Shown here one piece after another: positions 1-7,150 of a DNA stretch of 64,000 bases. Both the position numbers and the translations under genes were made by a program. The first letter of the stretch is position 1; each line of letters begins with the position of its first letter. Location: assembly GCA_947499615.1 (NCBI GenBank), contig CANMOP010000007.1, positions 1 through 64,000 of the forward strand, read 5' to 3'. Below the pieces are notes generated by a model that was not told the origin of the DNA, searched no databases, and saw nothing but the letters and a program-made list of their open reading frames with translations. The stretch is from RH-chloro-G1 sp003670575. GTDB taxonomy: Bacteria > Chloroflexota > Dehalococcoidia > UBA2979.

Positions 1-1
1 T

Positions 2-124
2 CGGCCACTTGGCGCCGAACTCGTGCGCGAACGCGGCCATCGCTAGCAGTGCGTGCTCACGGTCCTCAGCGTCGCGGACTTCCACCAGCATGCCGCGGGC
101 CGTCCGCTGGACCGACTTGGGCAG
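2..124 (-). pseudogene. IS256-family (mutator-type) transposase fragment
   Basis: Read on the minus strand from 124 towards 1, this gives about 41 residues starting LPKSVQ and ending FGAKWP. That is the pattern found in the C-terminal half of IS256-type DDE transposases (LPKSVQ, then an AE-rich helix, then FxxxFGAKWPK). The fragment runs off the left edge of the window. It stops abruptly at about position 125, where an IS3-like coding sequence on the other strand begins, so the upstream part of the gene is missing here. It is best read as a remnant cut by a second insertion or deletion. Confidence 0.6.
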
Positions 125-129
125 GGTAG

Positions 130-282
130 CGCCAGGAGCTGGAGCGGCTGCGCAGGCGCAACGCACGTCTGGAAGAGCAGCTCGCCAGGCACAGGCAGGC
201 GCTGGAGATCCAGGGAAAAGCATCAGAGCTCTTGGCGCGGCTGCTGGCTGGGAGCGACGAGGAGACGAGGCAGCAGTCGTGA
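130..282 (+). pseudogene. IS3-like transposase OrfA, C-terminal remnant
   Basis: An open frame begins right after an in-frame TAG (127-129) and ends at TGA 280-282. It reads as a leucine-zipper helix (RQELERLRRRNARLEEQL and on), the usual C-terminal coiled coil of IS3-family OrfA. The helix-turn-helix part is absent because the frame is joined directly to IS256-type sequence. The stop overlaps the GTG start of the next frame (GTGA), the normal OrfA/OrfB arrangement, so the pair belongs to one element whose left end is gone. Confidence 0.6.
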
Positions 283-1296
283 CCGAGTCGTGCTTCGGCG
301 CGATCGAGCCACTGCTCGGAACGAGGACGGCCTGCAGCGCGGTCGGGCGGGCCCGGGCCAGCCACTACCGCCGGCGTCACCAGACGACGCCCCACCATCG
401 GCGGCCTCGACCGGCACCGCCGAACAAGCTCACCGCCGCCGAGGCTGCCACCATCCTGGACGCGCTGCGCTCGCCTCGCTTCGTCGACTGCGCCCCCGCG
501 CAGGTGCTCTACACGCTGCTCGACGAGGGCGTCTACCTGGCCTCGGAGTCGACGTACTACCGGCTGCTGCGGGCGCACGGCGAGGTCCGCGAGCGTCGTC
601 GGCAAGCCACCCACCCCGCGAAGGTGAAGCCCGAACTGATCGCCGCCGGACCGAACATCGTCTGGAGTTGGGACATCACCAAGCTGAAGGGGCCCCGGCG
701 CGGCGAGTACTACGAACTCTACCTGGTGCTCGACATCTTCAGCCGCTACGTCGTCGCGTGGTGCGTGGCCCCCTCGGAGTCCGGTGAGCTGGCCAAGGAG
801 TTGATCGCGAACGCCGTGGCGCGCCACCAGGTACCCCCCCGGCCAGCTCACGGTGCACGCGGACCGTGGGTCGTCGATGACCTCGAACCCGGTGGTCGAG
901 CTGCTCACCTTCCTGGGGATCGGGCGGAGCCACTCGCGTCCGCACGTGAGCAACGACAACCCCTACAGCGAGAGCCAGTTCAAGACCCTCAAGTACTCAC
1001 CAGCATTCCCGGAACGCTTCGGCTCGATCCACGACGCCCGCGCATTCTGCGAGCGGTTCCTCACGCGCTACAACGACGAGCACCGACACTCCGGCATCGC
1101 CTACCACACGCCGGCTTCCGTGCACTTCGGCACCGCCGCCACGATCAGGGACCGGCGGCGCGAGATCCTCAACACCGCCTACACCGCAAACCCCGCGCGC
1201 TTCCGACACCGCCGCCCCGAGCCGCCCCGCTTGCCCGCAGTCGCGTGGATCAACGAGCCCGTCATCGAGGAGGTGCTCATACAGAACGTATCGTGA
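279..1296 (+). pseudogene. IS3-like transposase OrfB (integrase core), frameshifted
   Basis: GTG start at 279. The frame encodes an rve-type integrase core with all three acidic residues visible: WSWDITKL, HADRGSSMTS and NPYSESQFKTLKY. The first aspartate is in frame 3, but the second aspartate and the glutamate are in frame 1. The shift falls at a run of seven C's at 834-840; with six C's the protein would be continuous for about 338 residues. This could be true decay, a sequencing or assembly error, or slippery-run frameshifting. The C-terminus ends normally at TGA 1294-1296. The element lacks its left end, so it is unlikely to be mobile whatever the reading of the C run. Confidence 0.75.
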
Positions 1297-1301
1297 CTGC
1301 G

Positions 1302-1328
1302 TGTCTCAAAATGCTTGACAGGTTCCGC
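1302..1328 (+). repeat. Putative right terminal repeat of the IS3-like element
   Basis: Directly after the OrfB stop is a stretch beginning TGTCTCAAAATGCTTGACAG. It sits where an IS3-type right inverted repeat would lie, and the host gene that follows starts with its own ribosome binding site about 60 bp further on. The matching left repeat is not present because the left end of the element is missing, so the assignment rests on position only. Confidence 0.35.
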
Positions 1329-1390
1329 ATCCAACCGAGCCGGTCCAGGTCCTGATTCGGCATTGATGTTTCGCACGGAGAGGATCACCG

Positions 1391-1750
1391 ATGAGGATTT
1401 GGGACGTTCCCTGTGACCTCTTGACCGACAAGCATCTCCTCGGTGAGCACGTCGAATTGCATACCATTTGGAACGTTCACGTCCGCGGGCTCATAGGTGG
1501 CTACTCGCGCCATCCCGAGACACTTCGTTGGGTCGGGCATCTCGAGGCGCTCCGCCTCCGCCACGACGAGCAAGTCGCAGCGATGGGGAATCGTGGATTC
1601 CGTCACGCCTCGCCACTCACTGACCTCGAGACCGCTGGGGAGTCCGGTGACTGGCCAGCGGTGACGCTACCCGGGAGCATTCCGATCGAGGTCAACGAGA
1701 CCGATATGCGGCGGTTCTGTCAGACTTCAGGGTCGGGTCGGGTCGGGTAG
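1391..1750 (+). pseudogene. Pyrimidine-dimer DNA glycosylase (endonuclease V-like), interrupted
   Basis: ATG at 1391 follows a good ribosome binding site (GGAGAGG). The N-terminus MRIWDVP, then KHLLGEH.ELH and GGYSRHPETLRWVGHLEAL, matches the bacterial family annotated as pyrimidine-dimer glycosylase (T4 endonuclease V-like, Pyr_excise), which removes UV photoproducts. Host coding sequence ends at about 1712. From 1713 the frame runs into the inverted repeat of an IS6-like element and stops at 1750, so the last residues are IS-derived. The expected C-terminal continuation is not seen after the element. About 107 native residues remain, shorter than the usual 130-160, so function is doubtful. 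Confidence 0.6.
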
Positions 1751-2138
1751 CCTCGTCGAACTGAGACGAGGAGCCTGCTGATGACCTGTCCGCCCTGCGA
1801 ATCGACAGCGACGCACCGGCGGAAGCGACGGACGGCGCTCGGCTACCGCCGGTTCTCATGCGCTGGTTGCCAACGACGCTTCAACGAGCTCACCGGCACG
1901 CCGTTCAACGAACTGCAGTTCCCGACGGACATCGTCCTGCTCGCCGTGCTCTGGCGCCTCCGCTACAAGCTCGGGTGCGCAACTACTTCCGGAACCCCGG
2001 CTCGATGCCGTCGGCCGAACGACGGAGTCTCTTCATGTCCTGCTGGCGAGAACTGATCAGCCATGTGGCCGCCGCGTAACGAAACGAGGTGACGCTCCCG
2101 ATCGCCGGCACCTTGCGGTCCTCAGTTCTGACAGAGCC
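1713..2138 (+). mobile_element. Internally deleted IS6-like element
   Basis: Imperfect terminal inverted repeats bound the element: GGTTCTGTCAGA at 1713-1724, and its near-complement in GTTCTGACAGAGCC at 2125-2138. About 14 of 19 end positions match. Between them lie the first ~65 codons and the last ~30 codons of an IS6/IS240-type transposase, out of frame with each other, so most of the DDE domain has been deleted. A short GGTCG tandem run sits at 1730-1748. I see no 8-bp target duplication in the flanks. Both ends survive, so a full-length relative elsewhere could in principle move it. Confidence 0.6.
1781..2079 (+). pseudogene. IS6-like transposase, N- and C-terminal pieces only
   Basis: The first frame (ATG 1781) encodes a zinc ribbon with two CxxC pairs (CPPC and CAGC), then RRFNELTGTPFNELQFPTDI, the typical N-terminal region of IS6/IS240-type transposases. 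At about 1977 this jumps to a different frame. There NYFRNPGSMPSAERRSLF and then CWRELI look like the conserved C-terminal helix of the same family, ending at TAA 2077-2079. The catalytic DDE core (roughly 130 residues) is missing, so the protein cannot be active. Confidence 0.6.
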
Positions 2139-2255
2139 CGTCCGTGAACGCACGCCGTCCTGTCGATTCCATTCAGACATTTTTCCAAGGCTACACGCTC
2201 TATCTTGGGTGTCCGTCAGATCGGGGCAAGTCCAGTGGCTTGGAAACCGGGGCAG

Positions 2256-2498
2256 GCTCACTACCGCAGCCGCGACGGTGGCGCGAAGTGGAAGCGGATC
2301 ACGAAGGGGCTACCGGCGCAGCAGTCGTACGCCCACGTGAACCGGCAGGCGTTCGCTGCGGATCACCTCGATGAGCCCGGGCTGTACCTCGGCACCAGCA
2401 CTGGCCAGCTCTACGCCAGCTTCGATGGCGGCGACTCGTGGTCGCTGCTCTGGGACCTGCTGCCGCCGATCTACTCGGTGGAGGCGGCGCTGGTCTGA
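2256..2498 (+). pseudogene. C-terminal fragment of a BNR/Asp-box beta-propeller protein
   Basis: About 80 codons reading HYRSRDGGAKWKRITKGLP, later LYLGTSTGQLYASFDGGDSW and the terminal PPIYSVEAA. Two Asp-box motifs (SRDGGAKW and SFDGGDSW) mark a sortilin/exo-sialidase-like propeller of the WD40/YVTN/BNR type. Only the last blade or two remain. No start codon with a ribosome binding site is present and the upstream sequence has been replaced by mobile-element DNA, so this is the tail of a truncated gene. The product cannot be assigned more precisely. Confidence 0.55.
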
Positions 2499-2518
2499 CG
2501 GGGGAGTGGAAGGGGCGC

Positions 2519-3097
2519 TCAGCCTGCCGGGTTCTGCTGGCCTTGATACCGGCTGGGTCTGGCCATCGGCGTGCCCAACACTTCTTCAACGATGAGTTGG
2601 CATACCGAAAGCCCGGGAGTGAGTAGGATCGGCACCGGTCCGAGGTTCATCATTTCTAGGGTAATCGCGCCCTCGAAACCGGCATGGATCGTGGGCGCGG
2701 TGAAATGAACGAGAAGCCCAAGTCGTGCCAGCGAGCTTTTGCCTTCTACACGCGCCGCGAGACAGGTGCCACCGTCCTCCTCGGGGAGGGGAAGTGAGAT
2801 TCGTTCCCGTGTCCGCCCGAGGATGAATTTGCCAGGGGCAAGTCGATACCCCTGGTCGGGATCGATGGTGAACGGATCCCCCATACGGGTAAGGGTCTCC
2901 ACCATGTCTCCCTGGCGCGGGTCGATGATTGCCGCCAGGCCAGCCTTCAGAACTAGTAGCGCGTTACCCAGTGTGAGATCGATTGCGGTGGTGTTGAACT
3001 GAGACGGCTGCCCAATTGCTGGCGCGCTCGGTCGGGGATCGATCACAAGTCGACCGGAGTCCAGTGCATCGATGATCGCAACGTTGCTGAGGATCAC
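2519..3097 (-). CDS. dcd: dCTP deaminase
   Basis: A 192-residue protein of the dCTP deaminase/dUTPase-like family, which converts dCTP to dUTP and so feeds dTMP synthesis. The core motif RVEGKSSLARLGL followed by IHAGFEG.ITLE..N contains the conserved arginine, serine and glutamate of the active site. The likely start is GTG at 3097, with GGGAG 4-5 nt upstream. It lies 21 bp downstream of the small gene at 3119-3367 and is probably co-transcribed with it. This stretch looks less GC-rich than the rest of the window and is flanked by mobile-element debris, which suggests acquisition by transfer. Family assignment is firm; whether it is monofunctional or also hydrolyses dUTP cannot be read by eye. 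Confidence 0.85.
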   Translation of the reverse strand: MILSNVAIIDALDSGRLVIDPRPSAPAIGQPSQFNTTAIDLTLGNALLVLKAGLAAIIDPRQGDMVETLTRMGDPFTIDPDQGYRLAPGKFILGRTRERISLPLPEEDGGTCLAARVEGKSSLARLGLLVHFTAPTIHAGFEGAITLEMMNLGPVPILLTPGLSVCQLIVEEVLGTPMARPSRYQGQQNPAG

Positions 3098-3118
3098 GTT
3101 GCTCCCTTCGGACTGGCC

Positions 3119-3367
3119 TTATCCGATCTCCGCCAGCTCGGTATCACGAACCGTGACGGTTCTCCCAGAGCCAAAAACATCTCCAGGGAGTAGGACAAGC
3201 GATTTCCCGTCCTGTGAGTCGATTACCTGCACGCGAACCGAGTCTCCGCTGATGAGGGAAGCAGAAGCGACGAGGACGATCCCGATACCGGAAGAATCGT
3301 TGATGGTGACGACCTTCTCGTCTGGAAACATTCCCACCGAGATCTTCCCTCTAAGCATCTTCGTCAT
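3119..3367 (-). CDS. Small protein of unknown function upstream of dcd
   Basis: About 82 residues, beginning MTKMLRGKISVGMFPDEKVV. I do not recognise the family. The start at ATG 3367 is chosen because GAGG lies 6 nt upstream; an in-frame TTG at 3379 is also possible. There is no signal peptide or membrane segment. The composition is rich in V, I, S and D with alternating hydrophobic residues, which suggests a small beta-rich fold. It is the first gene of an apparent two-gene unit with dCTP deaminase, with a strong-looking promoter just upstream, so a nucleotide- or DNA-related role is possible but unproven. Confidence 0.5.
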   Translation of the reverse strand: MTKMLRGKISVGMFPDEKVVTINDSSGIGIVLVASASLISGDSVRVQVIDSQDGKSLVLLPGDVFGSGRTVTVRDTELAEIG

Positions 3368-3399
3368 AGTCATCCTCAAATGAAAAACTGCCCTAGCGC

Positions 3400-3430
3400 A
3401 TTATCCTATTGGTTATCGGCACTCTGTCAA
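3400..3430 (-). promoter_or_regulatory. Sigma70-type promoter for the small gene and dcd
   Basis: On the minus strand, TTGACA (3430-3425) is followed by AT-rich sequence containing GATAAT (3405-3400, spacing 19) and the alternative TAGGAT (3408-3403, spacing 16). It is about 35-60 bp upstream of the chosen start at 3367. A perfect -35 box stands out in this GC-rich window. Confidence 0.55.
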
Positions 3431-3503
3431 CAGACGGGCCGGGGTGAAGAATATATGTTCTGTTGATGGCCCGGTCAACGGGGCGTCGCCCGCCCCCGCC
3501 GTC

Positions 3504-3716
3504 CTACTCGTACAACTTGACGACCTTCACCTTGTCGCCCGAGGCGTCGATGCACAGGTCGCAGAGCGTGCATTCGTCGAGGTTCTTCTCGACCGTCACG
3601 AGGCGTGCGCCGTCGACGGCGAAGATGTCCACGGGGCACACCTCCACCAGTCGCTTGTGCAGCGCCGTCTCGGCCTGCAGTGCCTCGTCGATATCGACAC
3701 GGATGAACATCGCCAT
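3504..3716 (-). CDS. Small 4Fe-4S ferredoxin-like protein
   Basis: A 70-residue protein with four cysteines: one in VCPVDIF and three in CTLCDLC. That is enough for a single [4Fe-4S] cluster, and the order (lone CP first, CxxCxxC second) differs from classic two-cluster ferredoxins. ATG at 3716 lies 2 bp after the stop of the CoA-ligase alpha subunit, so it is the last gene of the malyl-CoA operon. It presumably carries electrons for, or regulates, a step linked to that pathway; the partner is not visible. The acidic C-terminus is typical of small ferredoxins. Confidence 0.65.
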   Translation of the reverse strand: MAMFIRVDIDEALQAETALHKRLVEVCPVDIFAVDGARLVTVEKNLDECTLCDLCIDASGDKVKVVKLYE

Positions 3717-3718
3717 CG

Positions 3719-4624
3719 TTAGCTGCCCTTCGCGATGCGCTCGGCGAGGATCACCGGCATGTCCTCGATACGGTCGGCGACCGAGATGCCCGCGGCGTTC
3801 ATGCGCGCGATCTTCTCGGCCGTGGTGTCGGCGCGTCCCTCGACGATGGTACCGGCGTGGCCGAAGCGCATGCCGGGCATCTCGTCCATGAAGCGGCCGG
3901 CCATGAATGCCACCACGGGCAGCCGACTGTTCACGGCGGTCATGTAGTCCGCCAACTCCGCCTCCATGCGGCCACCGGGCTCGCTGTAGATAGCGATGCC
4001 CTTGGTCTGCGGGTCCGCCTCGAACAGCGGCATCAACTCGGCGTACGAGGAGCCGATGATCGCGTCGCCGCCGATGGACACCGCGGTGCTGATCCCGAGG
4101 CCAGCGACGCTGAGCGCGTTCGATATCTCGACGGTCATACCGCCGGAGCGCGACATCACGCCGATCGAACCCGGCTTGAACGCCCGGTTCGTCGACTCCA
4201 GCGCGCCGCCGACGCCGCCCATGCGCGCTCGGCCTGGCGAGATCACGCCCAGACAGTTCGGGCCGATGATGCGCACGCCCTCTTGCTTCGCGTATTCGAC
4301 GACCTGCGCCACCTGGCGGCGCGGAATGCGCTCCGTGACGACGACGATCAGTTTGATGCCCGCCTCGATCGCCTCGAAGATCGCATCGGTCGCGAATGCG
4401 GGCGGGACGACGACCACCGCGCCGTCGACGCGCTCGCGCGCCGTGAACGCGCGCACGGTGTCTTCCACGGGCACGCCGTGGACATCGCGACCCTTGCGGC
4501 CGGGGGTCACCCCGCCGATCACCTTGGAGCCGTAGTCCAGCAGCTCGCGGGTCATGGTCACGGCCTCACGGCCGGTGATGCCCTGAATGATGAACGTCGT
4601 GTTCTCGTCAACGAGGATCGACAT
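3719..4624 (-). CDS. Succinyl/malate-CoA ligase, alpha subunit
   Basis: A 301-residue ADP-forming acyl-CoA synthetase alpha subunit (SucD/MtkB family). It shows the CoA-binding Rossmann start (FIIQGITGREAV), IIGPNCLGVISPG, and the phospho-histidine motif FGHAGTIVEG near residue 245. The ATG at 4624 overlaps the beta-subunit stop (TAATG), so the two are translationally coupled. Malyl-CoA lyase lies directly upstream in the same operon, so malate-CoA ligase (malate thiokinase) activity is a better guess than TCA-cycle succinyl-CoA synthetase. The sequence alone cannot prove substrate choice. Confidence 0.8.
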   Translation of the reverse strand: MSILVDENTTFIIQGITGREAVTMTRELLDYGSKVIGGVTPGRKGRDVHGVPVEDTVRAFTARERVDGAVVVVPPAFATDAIFEAIEAGIKLIVVVTERIPRRQVAQVVEYAKQEGVRIIGPNCLGVISPGRARMGGVGGALESTNRAFKPGSIGVMSRSGGMTVEISNALSVAGLGISTAVSIGGDAIIGSSYAELMPLFEADPQTKGIAIYSEPGGRMEAELADYMTAVNSRLPVVAFMAGRFMDEMPGMRFGHAGTIVEGRADTTAEKIARMNAAGISVADRIEDMPVILAERIAKGS

Positions 4625-5829
4625 TAGGAGCCGCCCAACTTCGCTACCGCGCGCCGTGCTGCCTCGAAGAGCGAGACGGTTCGGTCGACGTATTCGACGT
4701 GGTACTTCTGTAGGATCTTCACCGCTTCCTCCTCCCATGAGCCGGGGACGCGGAAGATCGCAATCGTCTCCGCAGGGTCCTTGCCGGCCTCGATGCAGCC
4801 GAGCACCACGCCGCGCGCCATCATGTCGGCGCGCGTGTTGGAGACGACGCTCATCATCACCGCGATCTTCTCGACGCCCGGCTTGGAGAGCACGAGCTTG
4901 GTCAGTGCCGCTGCCTTGCCGACCGATGGATTGCCGCCGATCTCGCAGTAGTTCGCCGCCCGGCCGCCGGCCGCACGCACCGCATCGAACAGCGTCAGCG
5001 AGCCGCCGCCGGCGCCGATGATCAGTCCGAGGTTGCCATCGAACTCCACGACGCGACCGGCAACGCCGCGCGGGTCGGAGGCGTCCACCTGACCACCCGC
5101 GATCTCGAATGGCGTCGGAGGTCGCGCCTGCCGCGTCTCGTCGTCGGAGATCGCCAGCTCGGTGAGCAGCGCCCGCTGCGAGCCGCGCGCCTCTTCTTCC
5201 ATGTCCATGTGCGAGTCCAGCGCGATGATCGTGCCGTCCTCGAGGCGGGCGATCGGGTTGATTTCGGCCAGCGTCATGTCGTACTGGAGGAACGCCCGCG
5301 CCAGCGCGCTCACAATGCGCGTCAGTGCGCCGAGCTCGTTGCCCGTCACGCCCACGCTGGAGACCGCGACCTTCGCGATGTAATCGGAGAACGGTCGCAG
5401 GTTGGAGAAGTGCGTGCGGGAGAGGTGCTCCGGGTGCTGCTCCGCGACTTCCTCGATGTCGATGCCGCCCATGTCGGAGAAGATGATGAGCGGGGACTTC
5501 GCGCGGCCGTCCCAGGTCACGGCGGCGTAGTACTCCTGCACCACCTTGCGGCGCTCCTCGACGAGCACGCCGGTTGGCTCCAGGCCGTTGATCGTCAGCG
5601 CGAGGATCGTCGTGGCGGCGGCCTTGGCCTCGGCGGGGGTCTCGGCGAAGAGTACGCCGCCCGCCTTCATGCGCCCGCCGCTCAACACCTGCGACTTCAG
5701 CACAACGGATCCGCCGATGCTGGTCGCGGCCGCTTCGGCCTCCTCGGCCGTGCGTGCCATCGTGCGCTTCGGCAGTGGGACGCCGAACTTCGCAATCACC
5801 TGCTTGGCTTCGAACTCATAGAGCCGCAT
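4624..5829 (-). CDS. Succinyl/malate-CoA ligase, beta subunit
   Basis: A 401-residue ATP-grasp subunit (SucC/MtkA family) starting MRLYEFEAKQVIAKFGVPLP at ATG 5829; longer open sequence upstream is not coding in style. Visible marks are the ATP-grasp nucleotide site (VLKSQVLSGGRMKAGGV), INPIARLEDG for metal binding, and GLIIGAGGGSLTLFD with GGNPSVG in the ligase domain. It makes the acyl-CoA with the alpha subunit that follows (TAATG overlap) and sits 56 bp after malyl-CoA lyase. The operon suggests malate + CoA + ATP giving malyl-CoA, or the reverse when carbon flows out of a malyl-CoA cycle. Confidence 0.8.
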   Translation of the reverse strand: MRLYEFEAKQVIAKFGVPLPKRTMARTAEEAEAAATSIGGSVVLKSQVLSGGRMKAGGVLFAETPAEAKAAATTILALTINGLEPTGVLVEERRKVVQEYYAAVTWDGRAKSPLIIFSDMGGIDIEEVAEQHPEHLSRTHFSNLRPFSDYIAKVAVSSVGVTGNELGALTRIVSALARAFLQYDMTLAEINPIARLEDGTIIALDSHMDMEEEARGSQRALLTELAISDDETRQARPPTPFEIAGGQVDASDPRGVAGRVVEFDGNLGLIIGAGGGSLTLFDAVRAAGGRAANYCEIGGNPSVGKAAALTKLVLSKPGVEKIAVMMSVVSNTRADMMARGVVLGCIEAGKDPAETIAIFRVPGSWEEEAVKILQKYHVEYVDRTVSLFEAARRAVAKLGGS

Positions 5830-5885
5830 CGATGTCCTCGAGTCTGCTGTGCCGGTTGGGTGGCTCGATAGCGTGTGGCGGGCGG

Positions 5886-6935
5886 CTAGAAGCCGTACGC
5901 CGCCTTCATCTCCGGGTCCTTGGCGGCGATCATCTGCGCAACGTCCACCATGACCTTTGCCTGCTTGTACGTCGCATCGTCCTGCATCTTGCCATCCAGC
6001 ATCACCACGCCGGAGCCCTCGCCCATCGCGTCCATGATGCGCTTTGCGAACGCTACCTCGGCGGGCGGCGGGCTGAACACGCGCTTGGCGATCGCGATCT
6101 GGCTGGGGTGCAGCGACCATGCGCCGACGCAGCCGAGGATGAACGCCGAGCGGAACTGGTCCTCGCACCCCTGCACGTCCGCAATGTCACCGAACGGGCC
6201 GTAGAACGGCAGGATGCCGACTGCGTTGCAGGCGTCCACCATGCGCGCGAGCGTGTAATGCCACAGGTCCTGCTGCGCCGTACCTCGAGGGGCCTCCGGC
6301 TGGTCGGCGACCGGGTCCGCGCGCACCACGTAGCCGGGGTGTCCGCCGCCGACCCGCGTGGTCTTCATGCGCCGCGAGGCCGCCAGGTCGGCCGGGCCGA
6401 AGGAGATGCCCTGCATGCGCGGGCTGGCCGCCGCGATCTCCGCGACGTTCACCACGCCCAGCGCGGTCTCCAGGATCGCGTGGATCAGGATGGGCCGCTC
6501 CAGGTGGTGCTTCGCTTCCAGCAGCGCGAGCAACTGGTCGAGGAACTCGATGTCCCACGGCCCCTGCACCTTCGGCAGCATGAACACCTCGATGCGGTTG
6601 CCGGCCGCGGCCACCAGCTCCGTGACGTCGTCCAAGAACCACGGGCTGTCGAGGCTGTTGATGCGCGTCCAGAGCGACGTGTCGCCGAGGTCGGCGCTGG
6701 TGGCCACCTCGATCAGTCCGGCGCGCGCCTCGAGCTTGCGGTCGGCCGCTACGGCGTCCTCGAGGTTGCCGAGCAGCACGTCGACCTGCTGCGCCATCTC
6801 AGGCACACGGGCGCGCATTCGCTCGTTCCCGGGATCGAAGAAATGGATCATGCGCGATGGCTTCACCACCACCTCGCGCGGTGGCAACGGCGCCCCGATG
6901 GCAAGCGGTTTCAAGAAGTCGCGTGGGTTACGCAT
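5886..6935 (-). CDS. mcl: Malyl-CoA/citramalyl-CoA lyase
   Basis: A 349-residue HpcH/HpaI-fold lyase starting at ATG 6935, with GAGGAGG 6 nt upstream. Segments such as KPLAIGAP, QVDVLLGNLEDA, GPWDIEFLDQ, GPADLAASR.MKTTRVGGGHP, LWHYTLARMVD and MLDGKMQDDAT.KQAKV closely resemble, from memory, the Chloroflexus enzyme of the 3-hydroxypropionate bicycle. It cleaves (S)-malyl-CoA to acetyl-CoA and glyoxylate, and related enzymes also act on beta-methylmalyl- and citramalyl-CoA. The acidic residues of the Mg site lie in LLGNLEDAV. It heads an operon with the two-subunit CoA ligase and a ferredoxin, a layout like mcl-mtkAB of serine-cycle organisms. Confidence 0.88.
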   Translation of the reverse strand: MRNPRDFLKPLAIGAPLPPREVVVKPSRMIHFFDPGNERMRARVPEMAQQVDVLLGNLEDAVAADRKLEARAGLIEVATSADLGDTSLWTRINSLDSPWFLDDVTELVAAAGNRIEVFMLPKVQGPWDIEFLDQLLALLEAKHHLERPILIHAILETALGVVNVAEIAAASPRMQGISFGPADLAASRRMKTTRVGGGHPGYVVRADPVADQPEAPRGTAQQDLWHYTLARMVDACNAVGILPFYGPFGDIADVQGCEDQFRSAFILGCVGAWSLHPSQIAIAKRVFSPPPAEVAFAKRIMDAMGEGSGVVMLDGKMQDDATYKQAKVMVDVAQMIAAKDPEMKAAYGF

Positions 6936-7150
6936 CAATGGCCTCCTCAGGAGGGTAGAACCGGTCGAGTCAGCGGACGCGAGGCCTCGATGACCCCGCA
7001 GCGGCAGCGACCGCGCGAACGCTAGCGAGCGGGTGCGGCTGCGTCAACGGGGCGGGCGCGGCTGCACCAGTACAATCATCACCGCAGTCACTCCGAAATC
7101 GGAAGCCTCCCTCTCATCACTCGTGTCACTAATATCCCTGCTCAGTACAG

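Noticed and set aside
3719..5829. Housekeeping succinyl-CoA synthetase only
   Set aside because: Kept as an alternative, but the shared operon with malyl-CoA lyase favours malate-CoA ligase.
5209..5871. Long open frames opposite the CoA ligase, Mcl, citrate synthase and other genes
   Set aside because: They are GC-driven antisense shadows with Arg/His/Asp-rich low-complexity translations and no family motifs.
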